Positions 1 to 6,637 of a stretch of DNA of 9,612 bases are shown in pieces. The stretch comes from CAZGRP01 sp964527995 (GTDB taxonomy: Bacteria; Zhuqueibacterota; Zhuqueibacteria; Oceanimicrobiales; CAZGRP01): positions 1-9,612 of the forward strand of contig CAZGRP010000100.1 in the NCBI GenBank assembly GCA_964527995.1, given 5' to 3'. A program made the translations under genes and the position numbers. Numbering within the stretch: position 1 is the stretch's first letter; each line of letters starts with the position of its first letter. Under the pieces are notes generated by a model. That model worked only from the letters and a program-made list of their open reading frames with translations, did no database searches and was not told the DNA's origin.

Positions 1-61
1 GACTCGAACCCGCGACCAACAGCTTGGAAGGCTGTGACTCTACCAACTGAGTTACTCCCGC
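1..61 (-). tRNA. tRNA-Gly (anticodon TCC), 3' end cut by the window edge
   Basis: On the minus strand the acceptor 5' strand GCGGGAG starts at 61. It is followed by a D arm (ACTC/GAGT), an anticodon arm with stem ACAGC/GCTGT and loop CTTCCAA, then GCGGG and TTCGAGT of the T arm. The anticodon TCC is at 28-26 and reads GGA glycine codons. The 3' half of the T stem and the acceptor 3' strand lie beyond base 1. It is the third tRNA of a Thr-Tyr-Gly cluster. In many bacteria tRNA-Thr(GGT) and tuf come next, which would place them just left of this window (inference). Confidence 0.96.
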
Positions 62-311
62 TTTTCCGCGCTACTTCCCTGAACCCGGCCGTTCCCGCGC
101 CTGGACACACCGCGGAAGATGCGGGCTGCCGGCATGGTGCGGATCATCCCTAAGGGGGAGAAGCGACAGCCACACAGCCGGACTCCGCCTGCGAATTCCG
201 TCAAACCAGATCGGGGATGGCACGGAGGAGGGCACAGTTGGACGAGGGCGTGCGGACGCACTGCCCGTAGAGACACCAGCAGCAACTCCAAAGCCCCGGA
301 ATTCCATCCAC

Positions 312-323
312 CGACGATCGTCG
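312..323. repeat. Perfect 12-bp palindrome
   Basis: CGACGATCGTCG equals its own reverse complement. It lies just downstream, in the tRNA transcription direction, of the hairpin that follows tRNA-Tyr. It could be a protein-binding dyad, but an RNA hairpin from it would have almost no loop. Function unknown; it may be chance. Confidence 0.5.
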
Positions 324-330
324 TGCCTTT

Positions 331-354
331 GTGTTCGCCGCTTCACACGAACAC
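331..354 (-). repeat. Hairpin right after the tRNA-Tyr CCA end
   Basis: The inverted repeat GTGTTCG / CGAACAC (7 perfect pairs, 331-337 with 348-354) has a 10-nt loop and begins one nucleotide past the encoded CCA of tRNA-Tyr. The minus-strand sequence after it is AAAGGC, not a U tract, so it is not a normal intrinsic terminator. A role in processing or protecting the tRNA precursor is possible but is inference. Confidence 0.55.
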
Positions 355-355
355 C

Positions 356-440
356 TGGTGGGGAGGGAAGGATTCGAACCTCCGAAGGCGATGCCAGCAG
401 ATTTACAGTCTGCCCCCTTTGGCCACTCGGGAACCTCCCC
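356..440 (-). tRNA. tRNA-Tyr (anticodon GTA), CCA encoded
   Basis: An 85-nt class II tRNA on the minus strand. The acceptor GGGGAGG (440-434) pairs perfectly with CCTCCCC (366-360), followed by discriminator A and an encoded CCA (358-356). The anticodon loop CTGTAAA carries GTA at 406-404, which reads UAC and UAU. A long variable arm follows the anticodon stem, as expected for bacterial tRNA-Tyr, and the T arm has TTCGAAT. It lies 10 nt after tRNA-Thr and is probably on the same precursor. Confidence 0.98.
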
Positions 441-450
441 AACACAAAAG

Positions 451-523
451 AGCCACCAGCAGGATTCGAACCCGCGACCCGCTGATTACAAATCAGCTGC
501 TCTACCGACTGAGCTATGGTGGC
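451..523 (-). tRNA. tRNA-Thr (anticodon TGT), CCA not encoded
   Basis: A 73-nt minus-strand tRNA with acceptor GCCACCA paired to TGGTGGC and discriminator T at 451. It has D arm GCTC/GAGC, anticodon stem GCTGA/TCAGC, loop TTTGTAA and T loop TTCGAAT. The anticodon TGT at 490-488 reads ACA threonine codons. The bases after the discriminator are CTTTT, so CCA must be added enzymatically, unlike the adjacent tRNA-Tyr. It is the first tRNA of the cluster, about 56 nt downstream of the likely transcription start. Confidence 0.98.
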
Positions 524-585
524 GTGGAATCAACGAATCACCGCTCGAGGCGCAATCGTTCCTTCCCCCAAAAGCACAAACTTCT

Positions 586-622
586 AATATAGAAACAAAT
601 GCCATGAAGTCAAGCTTTTTTT
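586..622 (-). promoter_or_regulatory. Sigma-70-type promoter of the tRNA cluster, with A-tract
   Basis: On the minus strand a -35 box TTGACT (613-608) and a -10 box TATATT (591-586) are separated by 16 nt. An A7 tract (622-616) lies immediately upstream and resembles an UP element of stable-RNA promoters. Transcription would start near 579-580, giving a leader of about 56 nt before tRNA-Thr. The -35 box lies 27 nt past the cysS stop. No terminator separates the two, so read-through from cysS may add to tRNA transcription. This is the best promoter match in the window. Confidence 0.8.
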
Positions 623-640
623 CCCCACCGGTTCGAGTTT

Positions 641-2089
641 CTAACGCTGCCACCGCCACAACGTTCCAGCCGGTGTATCCTCCAACGCAATACCGAGCCG
701 CTGCAACTCATCGCGGATTCGATCGGCCAGTTGCCACTCTTTGCGCTGCCGCAGCTCTCCGCGGATTTCGATCAGCAGTTGCATCAGGTCATCCATGGCG
801 CTGCTCGAACCGGAGGCGCTCCCCGAGCTCACCACACCAAGCACCTGGTCCAGATCTTCGATCAGCGTTTTCGCATCCTGCAGAGCATGGTAGTGTGCCG
901 CTTGCAGGTCACTCTCAGAAAGAAAACGGTTGACCTCGCGGACGATCTCGAAAAGATGCCCTATGGCATCGGCGGTGTTGAAGTCGTCGTCCATGGCAGC
1001 AACAAAGCGCTGTCGAAGGCCCTCCAACTGCGCTCGAAATTTTCGCACCTCCTCCGGCGCATCACTTCCGGCGGGAGCGTCCGATCCCTCCCCTTTCTGC
1101 AAAGCTCGATCGAGGTTCTGCACGCTGATTTCCAGGCGCTGTGCCGCCTTCTCCGCACTCTCCAGGGCCTCTTCGGTGAAGTCGATGGGGCTCCGGTAGT
1201 GCTTTTGCAGGAAAAACAGCCGGATCGTGTTGGCCGAATACCGTCTCAACACCTCGCGTGCCGTAAAAAAATTGCCCAGGGATTTGGACATTTTCTCGCC
1301 ACGAATCATCAAGAACCCGTTGTGCAGCCAGTAGCGCGCGAACGGCTTGCCAGTGGCGGCTTCGCTCTGGGCGATCTCGTTTTCATGGTGCGGAAAGATC
1401 AGGTCCACTCCGCCGGCGTGAATATCGAACGTCTCCCCAAGGTACTTCATCGACATGACCGAGCACTCGGCATGCCAGCCGGGCCGCCCCTGACCCCACG
1501 GGCTCGGCCATGACGGTTCTCCGGGCTTGGCCTTCTTCCACAGCGCGAAGTCCAAGGGACTGCGCTTGCGCTCGTCGACAGCCACCCGAGCGCCGCTCAT
1601 CAGATCGTCGAGGTTCTTGCCCGAGAGCCGGCCGTAGGCAGAAAACTTGCTCACGTCATAATAGACATCCCCGTCGATGACATAGGCATACCCTTTGTTG
1701 ACGAGGGTTTCCACCAGGGCGACAATCTCGGAAATGTGATGCGTCGCCCGCGGAAACACATCCGCCGGTCGAATCCCGAGACGGGCTGCATCCTCAAAAT
1801 AGGCGGCGATGTAGCGCTGCACCAGGCGCTCGATGGGAACTTCCTCCTCATTCGCTCGGGCAATGATCTTATCATCGACATCGGTCAGGTTCACGACATA
1901 GCGAACGTCATAGCCGCGGTAGATCAGGTACCGCCGGATGACATCGAAGACGATGAAGGCCCGCGCGTTGCCAATGTGGAAATAGTTGTAGACCGTTGGC
2001 CCGCAGGCATAGAACCCCACCCGCCCTGGCACCAGCGGCTCGAACTCCTCTTTCTGCCTGGTCAGCGTGTTGTACAATCGAAGGCCCAT
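641..2089 (-). CDS. cysS: Cysteinyl-tRNA synthetase
   Basis: Charges tRNA-Cys with cysteine in the cytoplasm; a class I aminoacyl-tRNA synthetase of 482 residues, normal for the family. The Rossmann catalytic domain carries the HIGH-type motif HIGN at 38-41 and KMSKS at 266-270. The expected zinc ligands are all present: C29 (in ACGPTVY), C209 (HAEC), H234 and E238 (HHENE). The C-terminal helical and anticodon-binding part ends with the family-like LEDTPAGTLWR. Two low-complexity linkers, GSDAPAGSDAP near 335-345 and a Ser/Gly-rich stretch at 421-430, look like surface loops. The ATG at 2089 follows GAGGTG (2105-2100) by 10 nt. It is the last protein gene of the queA-to-cysS run, 34 nt after the BtpA-like gene. 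Confidence 0.98.
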   Translation of the reverse strand: MGLRLYNTLTRQKEEFEPLVPGRVGFYACGPTVYNYFHIGNARAFIVFDVIRRYLIYRGYDVRYVVNLTDVDDKIIARANEEEVPIERLVQRYIAAYFEDAARLGIRPADVFPRATHHISEIVALVETLVNKGYAYVIDGDVYYDVSKFSAYGRLSGKNLDDLMSGARVAVDERKRSPLDFALWKKAKPGEPSWPSPWGQGRPGWHAECSVMSMKYLGETFDIHAGGVDLIFPHHENEIAQSEAATGKPFARYWLHNGFLMIRGEKMSKSLGNFFTAREVLRRYSANTIRLFFLQKHYRSPIDFTEEALESAEKAAQRLEISVQNLDRALQKGEGSDAPAGSDAPEEVRKFRAQLEGLRQRFVAAMDDDFNTADAIGHLFEIVREVNRFLSESDLQAAHYHALQDAKTLIEDLDQVLGVVSSGSASGSSSAMDDLMQLLIEIRGELRQRKEWQLADRIRDELQRLGIALEDTPAGTLWRWQR

Positions 2090-2123
2090 GCTTTGTGTTC
2101 ACCTCAGTTGATCGGTCAAGCGA

Positions 2124-2939
2124 TCACTGCATCGCAATCGAATGCGCCTTGGTGATCAAATCTCTAGCCCGCTGTGGATCCACGGGATTGTCGGTGCGGC
2201 CTGCTAACTTGATCGCCGTGCCCACGATGGCGCCATCCGCAATCGACAGCACCTCCTGCACGTTCGCAGCGGAAACGCCGCTTCCCACCAACACAGGAAC
2301 CTGCGGCAGAACCTCCCGGATCTGTACCAGGTCTTCGGCAGCTACGACCTCTCCGGTTCGCCGCCCGGTGACGATCACCGCGTCCGCCAGGCCTCTCTCC
2401 ACAGCATCGGCCGCCAATTCAGTCAAGTCGATCTGAGCGGGTGGGTAGCTGTGTTTGACGGCCACGTCTGCGAAAATCGCCACATCCGCCTGCAGGCTCC
2501 GCCTCAACCGCAGCGTCTCGTGGGCGCGACCGCTGAGAAGGCCCTGGTCGGAGACGACGGCACCCGTATGCACGTTCACGCGGATGAATTGGGCACCGGC
2601 GGCCACCGCCACGGCCATGGCGGCCCGGGCATCGTTGCGCAGCACGTTCACACCCACGGGGAGAGCGGTACGCTCGCGGATCTTCACACAGATGGCGGTG
2701 AGTGCAGCTACGGCTTCCACAGGCACCTGGTCCGGATAAAAAGGCATATCTCCAAAGTTTTCCACAAGCACAGCATCGAAGCCGGCTCCCACCAGGGCCT
2801 CGACATCCTTCTGGGCCCTCTCTTCGACAGCCGCAAGTTGCCCGCCGTATCGCGGGCTTCCGGGCAGCGGCAGCAGGTGAACCATGCCGATCAGCGGCTT
2901 GGATGTGCCAAAGAGCCTCTCAAGATCAGCAGGCGTCAC
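2124..2939 (-). CDS. BtpA/SgcQ-family TIM-barrel protein, function uncertain
   Basis: A 271-residue soluble protein of the BtpA/SgcQ family. The name-giver, cyanobacterial BtpA, affects photosystem I stability; no biochemical role is settled for members in non-phototrophs. Recognisable stretches are GMVHLLPLPGSP (18-29), VENFGDMPF (59-67), RVNVHTG (120-126), FADVAVKHS (156-164), TGRRTG (191-196) and VLVGSGV (216-222). The last, together with DGAIVGTAIK (235-244), resembles the phosphate-binding end of TIM barrels. I chose the GTG at 2939-2937, whose last two bases belong to the ddl stop (GTGA overlap). GGGAG lies 8 nt upstream and the resulting length is typical. Another in-frame GTG at 2954 is possible but would lack this ribosome site. 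No signal peptide or membrane segment is seen. Nothing in the window indicates photosynthesis. Confidence 0.88.
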   Translation of the reverse strand: MTPADLERLFGTSKPLIGMVHLLPLPGSPRYGGQLAAVEERAQKDVEALVGAGFDAVLVENFGDMPFYPDQVPVEAVAALTAICVKIRERTALPVGVNVLRNDARAAMAVAVAAGAQFIRVNVHTGAVVSDQGLLSGRAHETLRLRRSLQADVAIFADVAVKHSYPPAQIDLTELAADAVERGLADAVIVTGRRTGEVVAAEDLVQIREVLPQVPVLVGSGVSAANVQEVLSIADGAIVGTAIKLAGRTDNPVDPQRARDLITKAHSIAMQ

Positions 2940-3967
2940 GATCGTTTCTCCCACCTTCGTAGCGCCAGTTGCAGAATGCGCTCTACCAGCTCGGGAAAGT
3001 CGATTCCGGCCGCGCGTGCTGCCTTGGGAACCAGGCTGGTCTCCGTCATCCCCGGGAGCGTGTTCACCTCGAGGCAATAGATCTCGTTGTTGGGGTCGAG
3101 ACGGAAATCGACGCGAGCATAGCCGTCGCATTTCAATGCCCGGTACGCCCGCAGCGCCTGCTCCTGTAACCGCTGGCGCACATCCTCCTCCAGCTCCGCC
3201 GGGACGATGTATTCGCTCATCCCTTTGGTGTACTTGCACTCGTAGTCGTACACCCCGTGCTTCGGGCGTATTTCCACCACCGGAAGCGCCTGTTCACCGA
3301 GGATCGCTACGGTCAGCTCCCGGCCAGGGATGAACTTCTCAATCAGGGCGACTTCGTCGTACCGGAACGCCTCTTCGAGACCTGCAGCCAACCCCGTGGC
3401 GTCCTCGACCACGGAAAAGCCGACGGTGGAACCTTGCGAGTTCGGTTTCACAACCACGGGGAAGCCGAACGACGCTAAGATCTCCTCGACCAATGCGGAC
3501 CGATCGTCCTGCGGCCGCGCGGTGTGCCACGGTGCCGTGGGCACTCCAACCTGGCGGAAGATGGTCTTGGAGATCGATTTGTCCATGCACAAGGCACTTG
3601 CGAGCACGCCGGATCCGTTGTAAGGGACCTTGACCAGGTCGAGCAGTGCCTGAACGGTGCCGTTCTCGCCGCTCCCGCCGTGAAGCGCCAGAAAAACCAA
3701 ATCGACCTGGCGAAAGAGAGGATGACGGAAACTCTCGAGCGCCGACTCACCGTAGGTCTGCGGCAGCGAGCCTGGATCCGGCGGCCGGCTGCCGACCCGC
3801 GCGGGAATCTTCTCCGCATCGCCGGAGAGGGCCATCTTTCCGCGGCCGATATCGAGCGCCCAGACTTCGTGCCCGCGCGCCTGCAACGCTTTCACAATGC
3901 TTCGGCCCGACGCCAGACTGACATCCCGCTCGGCCGACTCCCCGCCCATGAGAACCAGCACCTTCAA
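2936..3967 (-). CDS. ddl: D-alanine--D-alanine ligase
   Basis: ATP-dependent ligation of two D-alanines for the peptidoglycan stem peptide, in the cytoplasm. An ATP-grasp enzyme of 343 residues. The N-terminus MKVLVLMGGESAER is typical, with E13 matching the substrate-binding Glu15 of E. coli DdlB. K174 and S180 lie in VVKPNSQGST. K245-Y246 in the omega loop (YDYECKY) is the Tyr form that goes with D-Ala-D-Ala rather than D-lactate products. The metal ligands are D287, E300 and N302 (LEVNTLPG). I chose the TTG at 3967-3965, overlapping the gltX stop (TTGA), because AAGGTG lies 8 nt upstream and the protein then begins exactly as family members do. An upstream ATG at 4084 would add 39 residues encoded inside gltX and is unlikely; a GTG at 3961 is a possible alternative. 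Confidence 0.96.
   Translation of the reverse strand: MKVLVLMGGESAERDVSLASGRSIVKALQARGHEVWALDIGRGKMALSGDAEKIPARVGSRPPDPGSLPQTYGESALESFRHPLFRQVDLVFLALHGGSGENGTVQALLDLVKVPYNGSGVLASALCMDKSISKTIFRQVGVPTAPWHTARPQDDRSALVEEILASFGFPVVVKPNSQGSTVGFSVVEDATGLAAGLEEAFRYDEVALIEKFIPGRELTVAILGEQALPVVEIRPKHGVYDYECKYTKGMSEYIVPAELEEDVRQRLQEQALRAYRALKCDGYARVDFRLDPNNEIYCLEVNTLPGMTETSLVPKAARAAGIDFPELVERILQLALRRWEKRS
2948..2952 (-). promoter_or_regulatory. Ribosome binding site of the BtpA-like gene
   Basis: GGGAG on the minus strand, 8 nt before the GTG at 2939 and inside the last codons of ddl. It supports this GTG over the in-frame GTG at 2954, which overlaps the site itself. Confidence 0.6.
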
Positions 3968-5409
3968 TGTCTCAGCACCTTCGCAATGAGTTGCTCGCAG
4001 CGCTGGTGGCCGAGAATCTCGGCGACCAACGGCAGCTCGGGGCCGTGTGTTCGTCCGGTGAGAGCAACCCGGATCGGCATCCACAGCTCGCGACCTGTCA
4101 CTCCGGTCTCCTCGGCAACGTCCTTCATGATGCGGCGGAACACCTCGCGGTCCATTCGTTCATACTGTTCGAGGTGGCGCTGGAACGACCAGAAGACTTT
4201 TTGAGACGTATCCTTCTCGACAATCTGGCGGGCCTCGTCATTCTCCGGTTCGACTGAACGCTGGAAGAACGGAGCCGCCACCTCGACGATGTCGGAAAGA
4301 AGATTCAGCTTTTCCGCGACCGCCTCCACCACACGCCGAATCACGGCCCGGTCGGCTGGCAGTTCGAGCTGAGGCGCCCGCTGCAGATACGGCAGCACGA
4401 GTTCCACCAGTCGATCCGCGCTCAGCCGGCGCAAATGCTGGCCGTTCAGCCACGTCAGCTTCACAACATCGAACACCGCCGGAGACTTTCCGACCCGATC
4501 AAGATCGAACTCCTCTACGAGGCGATCCAGGCTCAGAATCTCATCCCCGGTTTCCGAAGACCAGCTCAGCAGGCTCAGATAGTTGATGATGGCCTCCGGC
4601 AGATATCCTTTCTCGATGAAATAATCGAGTGACGTGGCGCCGTGACGCTTTGACAGTCGCGTGCGGTCCGGGCCGAGGATCATCGGGATGTGGCCGAAGG
4701 CCGGTGGCTGCCATCCCAGCCCGCGATAGAGCAAGAGCTGCCGCGGCGTGTTCGAGACGTGGTCGTCGCCGCGCAGCACATGGCTGATTCGCATTAGGTG
4801 ATCGTCCACCACGCAGGCGAAGTTGTACACCGGCCTGCCATCGGAGCGGGCGACGACGAAGTCGCCGATGGTATCCGCTTCGAAGACGATCTCCCCTTTG
4901 ATCAGATCCTTCCAGTGGATCTCTCCGGAAGGCACCTTGTACCTGAAAACAGGCTTGCGCCCTTCGCGCTCCAAAGCCTGGCGTTGACTTTCTGTGAGAT
5001 CTCGGCAGCGTCCTGTGTAGCGTGGTTGCTGTTTGTTGCGCAGGGCGATCTCCCGCATGATGGCCAACTCGTCCTGGGTGCAATAGCAAGGGTATACTTT
5101 GCCGGCGGCCCGGAGCCTTTCGAGTTGGCCGCGATAGAGGTCGGAGCGTTGCGATTGGCGGTACGGTCCGTACGGCCCGTCCACATCCGGCCCTTCATCC
5201 CACACGAGGCCGAGCCAGCGCAGATCATCCATGATAGACTGCATCGACACCTCGGTGGAGCGCTCCACATCGGTGTCTTCGATGCGCAGGACAAAACGGC
5301 CACGGTGCTTGCGGGCATAGACCCAATTCAGGATGGCCGTGCGGACGTTGCCAATATGCAAATGCCCCGTAGGGCTCGGGGCAAAGCGGACTCGAACCTC
5401 GCTAGGCAT
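3964..5409 (-). CDS. gltX: Glutamyl-tRNA synthetase
   Basis: Charges tRNA-Glu with glutamate; a class I synthetase of 481 residues. PSPTGHLHIG with HIGN at 18-21 is the ATP site, and RLSKRHG (251-257) is the KMSKS-equivalent typical of GluRS. LRIEDTD (41-47) binds the amino acid and acceptor region. C108, C110 and C135 follow the CxC-x24-C spacing of the zinc module, but the fourth position of the E. coli type (His) is D137 here. The C-terminal helical anticodon-binding domain runs from about 320 to the end. The ATG at 5409 begins 18 nt after the ispF stop, with AAGAG 6 nt upstream. Whether it also glutamylates tRNA-Gln cannot be told from what I see. The stop codon overlaps the ddl start. 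Confidence 0.97.
   Translation of the reverse strand: MPSEVRVRFAPSPTGHLHIGNVRTAILNWVYARKHRGRFVLRIEDTDVERSTEVSMQSIMDDLRWLGLVWDEGPDVDGPYGPYRQSQRSDLYRGQLERLRAAGKVYPCYCTQDELAIMREIALRNKQQPRYTGRCRDLTESQRQALEREGRKPVFRYKVPSGEIHWKDLIKGEIVFEADTIGDFVVARSDGRPVYNFACVVDDHLMRISHVLRGDDHVSNTPRQLLLYRGLGWQPPAFGHIPMILGPDRTRLSKRHGATSLDYFIEKGYLPEAIINYLSLLSWSSETGDEILSLDRLVEEFDLDRVGKSPAVFDVVKLTWLNGQHLRRLSADRLVELVLPYLQRAPQLELPADRAVIRRVVEAVAEKLNLLSDIVEVAAPFFQRSVEPENDEARQIVEKDTSQKVFWSFQRHLEQYERMDREVFRRIMKDVAEETGVTGRELWMPIRVALTGRTHGPELPLVAEILGHQRCEQLIAKVLRH
3976..3981 (-). promoter_or_regulatory. Ribosome binding site of ddl
   Basis: AAGGTG on the minus strand, 8 nt before the TTG at 3967 and within the final gltX codons. 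It is the main reason, with protein alignment, to accept a TTG start overlapping the gltX stop. Confidence 0.65.
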
Positions 5410-5427
5410 AGAGAACTCTTTACAGTT

Positions 5428-5901
5428 TCAACGATGCGCCAGAAGGGCAACGGCGTAGGCCACCACGCCGTCTCCACTTCCCACAAAACCCATTTTTTCC
5501 GAAGTTGTCGCTTTGATGGAGACCTGGTCTGTGTCGATCCCCAAGGTCTCTGCCAGGTTACTCCTCATCGCCGGGATGTGCGGCGCCAGCTTGGGTCGCT
5601 CGAGCACGACCGTTACATCGACATTCACGACCACGAATTCGCGGGCCTCGAGCTTGCTTTTCACTTCTCGCAGCAACAAGAGGCTGGAGATGCCGGCAAA
5701 GCGCTCGTCTTCATCGGAGAAGTGGCTACCGATATCGCCAAGAGCCGCCGCACCCAGCAGGGCGTCGATCACTGCATGCACGAGAGCATCGCCATCGGAG
5801 TGCCCCACCGGTCCCTTACGAAAGGGAATCTCCACGCCCCCCAGCACCATCCGGTGGCCATCCTTGAGGCGGTGCACATCGTAGCCAAAGCCCACTCTCA
5901 A
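5428..5901 (-). CDS. ispF: 2-C-methyl-D-erythritol 2,4-cyclodiphosphate synthase
   Basis: Cyclises 4-diphosphocytidyl-methylerythritol 2-phosphate to MEcPP with loss of CMP, in the MEP isoprenoid pathway. At 157 residues it is the usual size; family members form homotrimers. The zinc ligands D8 and H10 (GYDVHR) and H42 (GHSDGDALVH) are all present. So are GDIG (55-58), ERPKL (101-105) and the TTSEKMGF segment (132-139) that binds the cytidine diphosphate part. The start is a TTG at 5901-5899 overlapping the ispD stop (TTGA), with GAGGG 9 nt upstream. An in-frame GTG two codons later is the only nearby alternative. The overlap with ispD suggests translational coupling of two MEP-pathway steps. 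Confidence 0.97.
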   Translation of the reverse strand: MRVGFGYDVHRLKDGHRMVLGGVEIPFRKGPVGHSDGDALVHAVIDALLGAAALGDIGSHFSDEDERFAGISSLLLLREVKSKLEAREFVVVNVDVTVVLERPKLAPHIPAMRSNLAETLGIDTDQVSIKATTSEKMGFVGSGDGVVAYAVALLAHR

Positions 5902-6593
5902 TGCGCCATGCCCTCACGCAACAAGAACTCAGCCCACTGCAGGTCCATCTCGGTCGTGATCTTGATGTTGGACTCATCGCCCTCGACGACCTCGACAGGG
6001 TGGCCAAGCCTTTCCACTAAAGCCGCATCGTCTGTGCTGTAGTACCCTTCTCTGGCAGCCGACTCGTGGGCCCTGACAATCAAGTCATAGCGAAAAGCCT
6101 GAGGAGTTTGCGCCGCCCACAGGGAGTCTCGCAGATATGTTTCCTGCACCATCCCGGCACTTCCCCGCTTGATCGTGTCCTTGGGTCGAACAGCCACAAT
6201 CGCCGCGCCGGAACTCTGGGCGGCTCGGATCACCGTTGTGAGCTGTTCGACGCGCACAAACGGGCGTACGCCGTCGTGGATGACCACCCATTCCGCAGCC
6301 CCCTCCACAGCCCGCAATCCGGCGAAAACAGAGTCCTGCCGCTCCGGGCCACCGGAGATCACCCTGCGGGCCTTCTCGATGCCGAAGCGATCGACGATTT
6401 CCTGCACGACATAAAGCAGCCAATCCTCTGGTGCAACGATCACGACATCATCGACCTGGTCACAACGCTCGAACTTCGACAGGGTGTGACAGAGGATTGG
6501 CTTGTCGCCAAGCTGCAGAAATTGTTTCAGCACCGCGCCGCCGACACGCGTTCCGCGGCCGGCAGCAACGACAATGGCACTGACTCGACTCAA
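5898..6593 (-). CDS. ispD: 2-C-methyl-D-erythritol 4-phosphate cytidylyltransferase
   Basis: Joins CTP and methylerythritol 4-phosphate to give CDP-methylerythritol, a MEP-pathway step. 231 residues, typical length. The CTP-binding glycine-rich loop is AAGRGTRVGG (10-19), followed by KQF (23-25), GGPERQDSV (81-89), HDGVRPF (106-112; HDAARP is commoner), KDTIK (138-142), TPQAF (163-167), TDDA (187-190) and the C-terminal NIKIT (209-213). The start is TTG at 6593. An in-frame TAG lies eight codons upstream and no ATG or GTG lies between it and this TTG. The ribosome site is weak, a purine run GAAGAAGA shortly upstream. The gene starts 44 nt after queA and its stop overlaps ispF. Confidence 0.96.
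   Translation of the reverse strand: MSRVSAIVVAAGRGTRVGGAVLKQFLQLGDKPILCHTLSKFERCDQVDDVVIVAPEDWLLYVVQEIVDRFGIEKARRVISGGPERQDSVFAGLRAVEGAAEWVVIHDGVRPFVRVEQLTTVIRAAQSSGAAIVAVRPKDTIKRGSAGMVQETYLRDSLWAAQTPQAFRYDLIVRAHESAAREGYYSTDDAALVERLGHPVEVVEGDESNIKITTEMDLQWAEFLLREGMAH
5911..5915 (-). promoter_or_regulatory. Ribosome binding site of ispF
   Basis: GAGGG on the minus strand, 9 nt before the TTG at 5901 and inside the last ispD codons. It supports the TTG start that overlaps the ispD stop. Confidence 0.55.
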
Positions 6594-6637
6594 AGTCTTC
6601 TTCGGGGAGATGAGCTACGACAGCCGCGTCCCAACCG

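Larger units (their letters stand above)
62..355. other. Long spacer between tRNA-Tyr and tRNA-Gly, no gene recognised
   Basis: This 294-nt gap separates two tRNAs that are normally much closer in this conserved cluster. On the minus strand I find no TTCGA-type T loop that would mark another or decayed tRNA. The short open frames here have no recognisable motif, and the longest is mainly a translation of tRNA-Tyr itself. The only structures seen are a 7-bp hairpin at 331-354 and a 12-bp palindrome at 312-323, both near tRNA-Tyr. No U-tract terminator is visible. It is probably a transcribed spacer of the tRNA precursor. Confidence 0.6.

Noticed and set aside
1..61. A-U in place of G-C at the first D-stem pair of tRNA-Gly
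   Set aside because: ACTC/GAGT D stems occur in tRNA-Gly genes of various bacteria, so it is not a sign of decay.
71..445. Minus-strand open frame of 124 codons over tRNA-Tyr
   Set aside because: Its N-terminal part is tRNA-Tyr translated, a classic false gene, and the rest is the tRNA spacer with no protein motif.
3968..4084. 39-residue N-terminal extension of Ddl from the ATG at 4084
   Set aside because: It lies wholly inside gltX in another frame and the Ddl family starts at the MKVLVLMGG-type sequence, which has its own ribosome site.
4798..6042. Long plus-strand open frame of 414 codons
   Set aside because: It lies antisense to gltX, ispF and ispD, which have complete conserved motifs. 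Its translation has no recognisable domain; it is a shadow of codon bias in GC-rich DNA.
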